DNA from: Candidatus Rifleibacteriota bacterium
Lineage (GTDB): Bacteria > Muiribacteriota > Ozemobacteria > Ozemobacterales > Ozemobacteraceae
Direction of reading: 5' to 3'
Length of the DNA: 64,000 bases
NCBI GenBank assembly: GCA_905236675.1
Contig: CAJOND010000005.1
Coordinates: 1 to 64,000, forward strand
The notes beneath the pieces were generated by a model that was given only the letters and a program-made list of their open reading frames with translations, was not told the DNA's origin and ran no database searches. Below are positions 1 through 7,081 of this stretch, piece after piece; positions within the stretch are counted from its first letter, which is position 1; the number at the start of each line of letters is the position of its first letter. A program made the position numbers and the translations under genes.

Positions 1-63
1 TTTATATAAAGTAGTGTTTTCTTCTTTTGCATTATTTTCAAAACCTCTTTTTAAAATTTTGAG
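1..63 (+). promoter_or_regulatory. CRISPR leader (3' part)
   Basis: This AT-rich stretch directly precedes the first repeat, and stepping one 66-bp unit back from that repeat finds no further copy. It is therefore the leader side of the array. Its last seven bases are TTTTGAG, one base different from the ATTTGAG leader-anchoring sequence known from streptococcal type II-A arrays, where it directs new spacer insertion. The promoter and any cas genes would be to the left, outside the window. Confidence 0.7.
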
Positions 64-3000
64 GTTTGAGAGTAGTGTGATTCTAGAAGTATCTCGAACT
101 GCCCTAGGCTCAACACTAACATAAACTCCGTTTGAGAGTAGTGTGATTCTAGAAGTATCTCGAACCTTACTAAGTTAATTATAGGACTGGCATAAGTTTG
201 AGAGTAGTGTGATTCTAGAAGTATCTCGAACTTAATAATTATTATTTTCATCAACTACAGTGTTTGAGAGTAGTGTGATTCTAGAAGTATCTCGAACAAA
301 AAAAACGGTAAAAAGGGCAAGAGATAAGTTTGAGAGTAGTGTGATTCTAGAAGTATCTCGAACTCTTTGGGTTCTTCTACTCTAACAAGTTTAGTTTGAG
401 AGTAGTGTGATTCTAGAAGTATCTCGAACTATAGTCTTGGTTTTAATACTCCATCTGCTGTTTGAGAGTAGTGTGATTCTAGAAGTATCTCGAACGAGAT
501 TATCAGAAAACTTGACAACAAAGATGTTTGAGAGTAGTGTGATTCTAGAAGTATCTCGAACTAATTTTTTAACAAGCTTTTTCTTTGTCAAGTTTGAGAG
601 TAGTGTGATTCTAGAAGTATCTCGAACTCTTGTGAAGTTCAACAGGCATTTCCAGCAGTTTGAGAGTAGTGTGATTCTAGAAGTATCTCGAACTTTTAAA
701 TTAAGTATTTGTATTGAAGTTACGTTTGAGAGTAGTGTGATTCTAGAAGTATCTCGAACTTGCCTGTGTTTTTAATAAATTCGATTTTAGTTTGAGAGTA
801 GTGTGATTCTAGAAGTATCTCGAACTTTTAATAACATTTGTATAGTTTCATTCAGGTTTGAGAGTAGTGTGATTCTAGAAGTATCTCGAACTGGAATTTG
901 ACCGTGAATCTGCGGAATTGTGTTTGAGAGTAGTGTGATTCTAGAAGTATCTCGAACTATCAAAATTTAAAAGCTAATCAGCTTGATGTTTGAGAGTAGT
1001 GTGATTCTAGAAGTATCTCGAACAGGATCTTTTATGTTTTGAGCAGCTCTGATGTTTGAGAGTAGTGTGATTCTAGAAGTATCTCGAACTTTTTAATTAA
1101 GTATTTGCGTTAAAATTATGTTTGAGAGTAGTGTGATTCTAGAAGTATCTCGAACGAATATCATGATTAATAACAAAACTTACGCGTTTGAGAGTAGTGT
1201 GATTCTAGAAGTATCTCGAACATTACAATAGATATTCAATGAACAAATTGAGTTTGAGAGTAGTGTGATTCTAGAAGTATCTCGAACTTTTACCGCCATG
1301 TTATGTAGTATAACATCGTTTGAGAGTAGTGTGATTCTAGAAGTATCTCGAACTGAAAGTAGCACAAATTCCACTAACAATTAGTTTGAGAGTAGTGTGA
1401 TTCTAGAAGTATCTCGAACCTTTATCGCTTTTCTAAGTGCAATTATCACGTTTGAGAGTAGTGTGATTCTAGAAGTATCTCGAACAGTAGTAGGTTGAGC
1501 AGGAACAAGTTCGCCGTTTGAGAGTAGTGTGATTCTAGAAGTATCTCGAACTGTAGCTGTTTCAGTGGTAGCGACTTGTTCGTTTGAGAGTAGTGTGATT
1601 CTAGAAGTATCTCGAACGGTTATTTGGCTAATAATGATAGTGAGTTAGTTTGAGAGTAGTGTGATTCTAGAAGTATCTCGAACGGCATCACGCAAAAGGT
1701 AAAAGCAATTGAAGTTTGAGAGTAGTGTGATTCTAGAAGTATCTCGAACAGTCAAGATTACATAATATCCTTAACAGTAGTTTGAGAGTAGTGTGATTCT
1801 AGAAGTATCTCGAACATTGAGAAATGAGTATGATAGAGTGACTGTGTTTGAGAGTAGTGTGATTCTAGAAGTATCTCGAACTGAGAAAAGTATTACTATG
1901 AATGATAGCGGGTTTGAGAGTAGTGTGATTCTAGAAGTATCTCGAACTGACCACGTTGAAAGCATTGGAGTTGACAAGTTTGAGAGTAGTGTGATTCTAG
2001 AAGTATCTCGAACAATATTATCAATGATTACTAGCTTATTGCTGTTTGAGAGTAGTGTGATTCTAGAAGTATCTCGAACAAAATATTTACTTGTAAGCCC
2101 AGATGAAGCGTTTGAGAGTAGTGTGATTCTAGAAGTATCTCGAACACAGCAACCACATACTCTTTAAAATTATCGGTTTGAGAGTAGTGTGATTCTAGAA
2201 GTATCTCGAACTTGATAAGTAGATTCTAAACTATTCAACCTGTTTGAGAGTAGTGTGATTCTAGAAGTATCTCGAACTTAGTGAAAAAAATAAAGCTGTA
2301 TCTTTCCGTTTGAGAGTAGTGTGATTCTAGAAGTATCTCGAACCTACAATTAGCATTAATAGAGTATTAGTATGTTTGAGAGTAGTGTGATTCTAGAAGT
2401 ATCTCGAACTTGATTCTTCTGCAAGTGTCGCAATTAATGGTTTGAGAGTAGTGTGATTCTAGAAGTATCTCGAACTACGTTTAATGTCGGATTTGCTACA
2501 GAGTTGTTTGAGAGTAGTGTGATTCTAGAAGTATCTCGAACCATCATAAAAACCTGAGTTTAAGCTATATTGTTTGAGAGTAGTGTGATTCTAGAAGTAT
2601 CTCGAACTTTTTTAAACATGCAAAGCTATTTGATATGGTTTGAGAGTAGTGTGATTCTAGAAGTATCTCGAACTCGCTTGTGTGACTTCATTAGTGACTA
2701 TAGGTTTGAGAGTAGTGTGATTCTAGAAGTATCTCGAACACTTGTTCAAAATCTTCTGACAAATCATAAGTTTGAGAGTAGTGTGATTCTAGAAGTATCT
2801 CGAACCTAAAAGCTGCCTACATGCTAAAACAAGACGTTTGAGAGTAGTGTGATTCTAGAAGTATCTCGAACACCAAAATAAAGGGTATCAACGCTTAACC
2901 TGTTTGAGAGTAGTGTGATTCTAGAAGTATCTCGAACTTGTAAAGCAAAGCACGCAAGCTCTATATAGTTTGAGAGTAGTGTGATTCTAGAAGTATCTCG

Positions 3001-3597
3001 AACGCATTATCTTCTATTTGTGTTAAAAGCTGTGTTTGAGAGTAGTGTGATTCTAGAAGTATCTCGAACTGTTTTTCAGGCAATGGTGTGTCTTTATCCG
3101 TTTGAGAGTAGTGTGATTCTAGAAGTATCTCGAACTTGCAGACTTATGCGGCTATGCTTAACCCCGTTTGAGAGTAGTGTGATTCTAGAAGTATCTCGAA
3201 CGATTCTGCTCTAAATGATACAAAAACAAACGTTTGAGAGTAGTGTGATTCTAGAAGTATCTCGAACATCTCTTTTTTAAGATGATTTTAACCTGTTGTT
3301 TGAGAGTAGTGTGATTCTAGAAGTATCTCGAACTTTTTAATTAAGTATTTGTATTAAAGTTATGTTTGAGAGTAGTGTGATTCTAGAAGTATCTCGAACT
3401 TTTGCATAAATCATTAAGCCCAATTTTGCGTTTGAGAGTAGTGTGATTCTAGAAGTATCTCGAACAAACATAAAAATCAAATCACCAACACCAGCGTTTG
3501 AGAGTAGTGTGATTCTAGAAGTATCTCGAACATTTATGCTGTTAATGTCAATATAACCATCGTTTGAGAGTAGTGTGATTCTAGAAGTATCTCGAAT
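64..3597 (+). CRISPR. Type II-like CRISPR array, 54 repeats and 53 spacers
   Basis: A 36-bp repeat beginning GTTTGAGAG and ending ATCTCGAAC recurs every 66 bp from 64 to 3562, giving 54 repeats and 53 spacers of 30 bp. All repeats read the same except the last, whose final base is T instead of C; this marks the trailer end at the right. The repeat ends can pair (GTTTGAGA with TCTCGAAC, one wobble). The GTTTGAGAG start, 36-bp length and 30-bp spacers fit type II (Cas9) arrays, and leader and trailer both place crRNA transcription on the plus strand. No cas gene or tracrRNA was recognised in the window, so the subtype is inferred from the repeat and leader. Three spacers (694-723, 1090-1119, 3334-3363) are near-identical. 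Confidence 0.97.
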
Positions 3598-3694
3598 ATT
3601 GAGATATTTCTGATTGTTTCTTATTGGGAAAGACCTGTTGAACATCATGGAACAAATGCTCCGCCAGATAAGCATGGACTTTAGATGATTTAGT

Positions 3695-3740
3695 TATCGC
3701 TAACTATCAGCTCCATTATTTTCTTAGAAGGTTAGCGATA
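3695..3740. repeat. Inverted repeat with first copy of a 27-bp direct repeat
   Basis: TATCGCTAAC (3695-3704) and GTTAGCGATA (3731-3740) are perfect 10-bp inverted arms around a 26-base loop. The right side, 3713-3739, recurs almost exactly at 4418-4445 with one extra T. The core GGTTAGCGA also occurs at 4297-4305. The element sits directly beside a truncated HEPN-like ORF, so it probably marks a recombination or deletion junction. It could also be part of an old type I-C leader. Confidence 0.6.
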
Positions 3741-3746
3741 TAAAAA

Positions 3747-3866
3747 TTAAGGATTGATTAGAGGTTTTAGATTATCTTTAATCTTATTTATAAAATATTC
3801 TGCATTATTGATTTGCTCTATAACTTCATCTTTTTTAGAAAATATAAAATGATTAATGAATATATT
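3747..3866 (-). pseudogene. HEPN-like toxin C-terminal remnant
   Basis: Just after the nucleotidyltransferase stop, a different minus-strand frame stays open for about 40 codons to a stop at 3747-3749. The peptide is charged and helical, with segments such as EQINNAEYFINKI, and resembles the C-terminal helix of HEPN toxins that normally pair with MNT antitoxins. A full HEPN domain is about 110-130 residues and carries an RX4-6H motif, which is not seen here. The rest of the gene seems lost at the adjacent inverted repeat. The family assignment rests on resemblance and gene order. Confidence 0.4.
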
Positions 3867-4188
3867 TTATGCCTTCTTTTAAAACGTTCTGATAATATGG
3901 AAGAATGGATGAGTATTTATTAAATTGTTCTAATGGCTTAACGGTTACAGAAAATGTAATGTCGTATTGCAGACTAAGTCGACTTGATGCTTTTGATATA
4001 AGGTGTCTTAGTTCCGAAATTTCATCTGATGAGGCATTAACTGTAATTAGAAAATCAATATCAGAATTCTCGGTATAGTCTCCTCTGGCGTAAGAGCCAT
4101 AAAGATAAACATCTCGTAAGTCTTCACCAAATACAAGTGTGGCTTGGTTATAGACTTCTTTTAGTAAATTGTTCTTTGAATCCTGCAT
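3853..4188 (-). CDS. MNT-type nucleotidyltransferase (MntA-like antitoxin)
   Basis: This 111-residue protein is a minimal nucleotidyltransferase. It has the family signature around residues 31-48, GSYARGDYTENSDIDFLI, with GSxxRG followed by the SDID metal-binding pair. Such proteins usually act as antitoxins that AMPylate a HEPN ribonuclease encoded next to them. A GAGGT ribosome site precedes the ATG. Only a C-terminal HEPN-like scrap follows, overlapping the stop in another frame, so the antitoxin appears orphaned. It lies between the CRISPR array and other degraded defence genes. An unrelated nucleotidyltransferase role cannot be excluded. Confidence 0.85.
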   Translation of the reverse strand: MQDSKNNLLKEVYNQATLVFGEDLRDVYLYGSYARGDYTENSDIDFLITVNASSDEISELRHLISKASSRLSLQYDITFSVTVKPLEQFNKYSSILPYYQNVLKEGIKYIH

Positions 4189-4352
4189 AATTTACCTCTT
4201 ACTATATTATATCCTAATTATGACCAAATAACAATTTTCTAACTACAATAGCTTTTTCTTGCGAAAAATGAAGCATTTTAGTATATAAATATTATAGGTT
4301 AGCGAAAAACACTTCTGAAACGATTTTGTAATCAGATTTTTGCTTATCTACA

Positions 4353-4384
4353 GTCGCACCCCATGCGGGTGCGTGGATTGAAAC
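4353..4384 (+). CRISPR. Orphan type I-C CRISPR repeat
   Basis: A single 32-bp sequence starts GTCGCACC, contains the palindrome GCACCCCATGCGGGTGC and ends GTGGATTGAAAC, the canonical form of type I-C repeats. No second copy is visible within two units on either side and no type I-C cas gene is present. The sequence at 4297-4352, opening with GGTTAGCGA, may be the matching leader. About 33 bases of possible spacer (4385-4417) follow before the direct repeat at 4418. It is best read as the relic of a collapsed I-C array. Confidence 0.8.
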
Positions 4385-4417
4385 TCAGATGATGCTCAGG
4401 CTATGATAAATATGACC

Positions 4418-4445
4418 CCATTATTTTTCTTAGAAGGTTAGCGAT
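4418..4445. repeat. Second copy of the GGTTAGCGA direct repeat
   Basis: This 28-base segment repeats 3713-3739 with a single T insertion. It immediately abuts, and supplies the stop codon for, a truncated restriction-endonuclease reading frame on the minus strand. With the first copy it brackets the nucleotidyltransferase gene and the orphan I-C repeat. That layout suggests recombination at this sequence. Confidence 0.6.
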
Positions 4446-4594
4446 GTGTTTTTCTTTATATTTCTTTCTCTAAAATATCCCCAATATAAACCTAAAATTA
4501 AACCATTTACACTGTTTTTTTCATAATAACTAGATTTAAAATCTACAGCAAATAAATGCCCTTCTTTATCTTTGAAAGTCAGGTTTAATAAAGG
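4430..4594 (-). pseudogene. Type II restriction endonuclease remnant
   Basis: A minus-strand frame of about 55 codons reads GHLFAVDFKSSYYEKNSVNG and then LYWGYFRERN before stopping inside the direct repeat. The D-x-K pair in AVDFKS and the later NG..LG..xGYFR pattern resemble PD-(D/E)XK nucleases of the EcoRV-like restriction group. There is no start codon or N-terminal region, so it is a fragment. No partner methyltransferase is in the window. The exact family is a recollection from motif shape and was not checked by alignment. Confidence 0.45.
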
Positions 4595-4827
4595 CTGAAA
4601 ATATAGAATTAATTTTAAGAAATCCTGAAAAATATGCAGATTCTGTTAAGTATTTTAGTTGGGAACAGTTTTTTACTGACTATCTAGAAGCTGAAACTTA
4701 AAATGACCTTAGGAAAAAATATAGCAAAGATTCTTTATCGAAATATTATCTAGAATCAAAGAACCAAGAAAAAATCCTTTCTGAATTTCCAGAAGAATTA
4801 GTAAATTATTTAAGAGAGCAGATATAA
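4591..4827 (+). pseudogene. Degraded ORF of unknown family
   Basis: One plus-strand frame reads coherently as NPEKYADSVKYFSWEQFF and then TDYLEAET, meets a TAA at 4699-4701, and continues in the same frame through KYSKDSLSKYYLESK to a stop at 4825. The amino-acid composition looks protein-like on both sides of the stop, which suggests a nonsense-mutated gene tail. No start is visible. The first part faintly resembles a glycosyltransferase C-terminus, but I cannot assign it. Confidence 0.3.
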
Positions 4828-4857
4828 TTTATTCTTTTTTGTGCGTTCGAGAAGAGT

Positions 4858-6798
4858 TTACTTGGTATTACCTGGTAAATTGTGGTAAAAAATTTTCCCT
4901 GGAGTAGGTTTTTGAGGTCTAAGGTAATTGCCATGAGTTTTACAAGCTATGTAGCCATTATTGTTTAAATCACCAACCGTATAGTATTCACATTTAATAT
5001 TCAATAGTTTAGTATCTTTTAAATAATGTTTTTCCAGTAAAAGAGATATATTTGGATAATTCATTATTTCGGCATTATCCATATTATATAGATCAAATGC
5101 TTGTTGAATTTGAAAACATTCTTTTTGGTAGTTTTTGTTTGGCGTATGCTGATAAAATACTTTTGGTTGAGTAGGTATTGGTTCTGATGGTATTTGTTCA
5201 TTAAGATTAGAATTTGTCTGTGTTGGTTTTCTATTTTGGTAACTGCCATGAGTTTTACAAGATATATAACCGTCTTTAGATATATCGCCAACAGCATAGT
5301 ATTCACATTTGTTATTCAATACGTCTTCTTCTTTTAAATAGTGCTTTTTAACTAAAAGAGGGATGTCTGGATAAGTCATTATTTCGGAATTATCCATGTT
5401 ATACATATCAAATGCTTGTTGAATTTTAAAGCATTCTTTCTGGTGTTTTTTGTCCTGCAAGGCCGCAAAATCTATATATTCAGAATCTTCATTTTCTGCA
5501 CATATACTAAATGAGTAATAAATGAAATTAATAAATTTAAACAAATTACCAATATTATATTTGTTTTTTAAAGAATCTGTGTTTTCATCTTTACTAAGAG
5601 AATTATTAATTAAATCAATAGTTTTCCTGGCTTTTGAATGGAAGTATAATATTATACCAAAGCGTGTAACATCAACAAAGTTACAGCTTTTTATTTTTAT
5701 TTTAAGTTCATCTATTTCTTTTTGCAGATTATCGTCATAAAGAGTCTTAAATATTTCTGAATAATTTGTTCTTGGTATACGTGTAGAGCTTTTTTGGCGT
5801 ATTTTATTCAATAAATTTTTAGTTTCTGGAAAGAAAAATCCTGGATATGCAATAGTTGTAACAATAGGAAGAATAATGTCGAAATCACAAGTTATTTTAA
5901 CAATATTTTCTGATTGAGAAATTTTTAAGTAGCTGAACAAATCACTTTTACAGTAAGAATATGTAGAATCAAATAAAAATAATAAAATATTAGGTAAATC
6001 TTTATTATACTTATAAGTTTCATTTTTTGTTCTTTCTAAAAAAGATTTAATATTTTGATTTAATTTTTCTTTTTGTTCTTGTATTAGAAGATTATTTATT
6101 TTGTTTATGGCTTCACTGGCTAATGAAGAATCTTTGAAATCAGCTTCCAGGCATAATTGATTGTCTTTTAAATATAATAATGTATAATTGGCTTTATTTA
6201 AGTCTAAATCAATCGTTTTTCCCAAATATTTAAGTAAAGATATTTCATTTTTAGTAATAAATAAGAAATTATTATATACTTTTTTTATGTTATTAACAGA
6301 ATCAGGTGTTTCGGATATTTTAATCGAATTATTTTTTTCAGCGGATTCTCTGCAAAATATAAGGGTATTTTTGTCATAGAAAATAAAGTTATTATTCTCA
6401 TTAATTCTAAGGGCCAGATATTTATTTCCACCTAATTCAAAATCGGCAAATTGGTGAAAACGCCATTTTTCAGATTCCGAAAGGCTTTTAATTTTATTTT
6501 GTATAATTTCGGTGTCGAAAGTGCCGTTAATAACAAATATTGAATCAGTATCGGTAAAAGAATAAATTGTGATCTGATTAATATCCTTATCTATATCTAT
6601 AGAGAATCTTTCTTTTATATCGGAAACAACTTCTTTATATAATTCTGATTCAGAAGTTTCATTTGCTGTTAAACTTAGTATTTCTTTTATTTTATCTTGT
6701 TTTAAGATTAGAAAATAGGATGAGCCATCAATAAAGCAATCTGCATAAACGAAATTGGCGATAAATATAAAAGCAAATAATACTAAAAAATATTTCAT
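4858..6798 (-). CDS. Secreted protein with duplicated C-terminal Cys/His domain
   Basis: This 646-residue protein begins with a signal peptide (MKYFLVLFAFIFIANFVYAD). Residues to about 440 have no recognised domain. The C-terminus contains two imperfect copies, about 75 residues each, of a unit opening KECF.IQQAFD.YNMDN and closing with CEYY.VGD then CKTHG. The copies are joined by a Thr/Pro-rich linker. The closing pattern, Cys, aromatic or Gly, then CxxHG, resembles the C-terminal motif of some secreted pseudopilin-like proteins, and a related motif occurs in the TPR protein at 46573-47712. It is probably periplasmic or surface exposed. The gene is monocistronic, with a 280-bp gap upstream. 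Function is unknown. Confidence 0.8.
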   Translation of the reverse strand: MKYFLVLFAFIFIANFVYADCFIDGSSYFLILKQDKIKEILSLTANETSESELYKEVVSDIKERFSIDIDKDINQITIYSFTDTDSIFVINGTFDTEIIQNKIKSLSESEKWRFHQFADFELGGNKYLALRINENNNFIFYDKNTLIFCRESAEKNNSIKISETPDSVNNIKKVYNNFLFITKNEISLLKYLGKTIDLDLNKANYTLLYLKDNQLCLEADFKDSSLASEAINKINNLLIQEQKEKLNQNIKSFLERTKNETYKYNKDLPNILLFLFDSTYSYCKSDLFSYLKISQSENIVKITCDFDIILPIVTTIAYPGFFFPETKNLLNKIRQKSSTRIPRTNYSEIFKTLYDDNLQKEIDELKIKIKSCNFVDVTRFGIILYFHSKARKTIDLINNSLSKDENTDSLKNKYNIGNLFKFINFIYYSFSICAENEDSEYIDFAALQDKKHQKECFKIQQAFDMYNMDNSEIMTYPDIPLLVKKHYLKEEDVLNNKCEYYAVGDISKDGYISCKTHGSYQNRKPTQTNSNLNEQIPSEPIPTQPKVFYQHTPNKNYQKECFQIQQAFDLYNMDNAEIMNYPNISLLLEKHYLKDTKLLNIKCEYYTVGDLNNNGYIACKTHGNYLRPQKPTPGKIFYHNLPGNTK

Positions 6799-6866
6799 AA
6801 AAACTCCCTGAATTGATTGTTCTCTAAAAAATATTACTATATTAAGAATATTTGTGACAATATTTA

Positions 6867-6901
6867 TTGAGAGTTGAAAACTGAGAACTAGGAACAGATT
6901 T
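6867..6901. repeat. Degenerate seven-base tandem repeat
   Basis: In the gap upstream of the secreted-protein gene, five consecutive seven-base words share one phase: TTGAGAG, TTGAAAA, CTGAGAA, CTAGGAA and CAGATTT. The period, not the exact word, is conserved, as at the other heptad loci in this window. The rest of the 6799-7081 gap is AT-rich with no other structure seen. Confidence 0.4.
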
Positions 6902-7081
6902 TGTTTCTACTTCTTAGCAAGTCTAGTTAAAATCTCATAAATAATGATTATGAAGAAAATCTAAAGTTAGTCTTAAAAAGATTTTTTAGGTTATAATTAT
7001 TGTGATTGGTTTTATAGGTTTTATTGTAAGATATTTACTTTGGGAGTTTTCCGTCGTTAGAAATTAACGAATTACTATTAC

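Noticed and set aside
1486-1581. Spacers 22 and 23 read in reverse complement give Thr/Pro-rich peptides, hinting at one target gene
   Set aside because: Thirty bases are too short for a codon argument and no shared target sequence was found.
51-3675. Many short ORFs on both strands encoding repeats such as FESSVILEVSRT and VRDTSRITLLSN
   Set aside because: They are translations of the CRISPR repeat; the 66-bp unit is a multiple of three, so frames stay open by chance.
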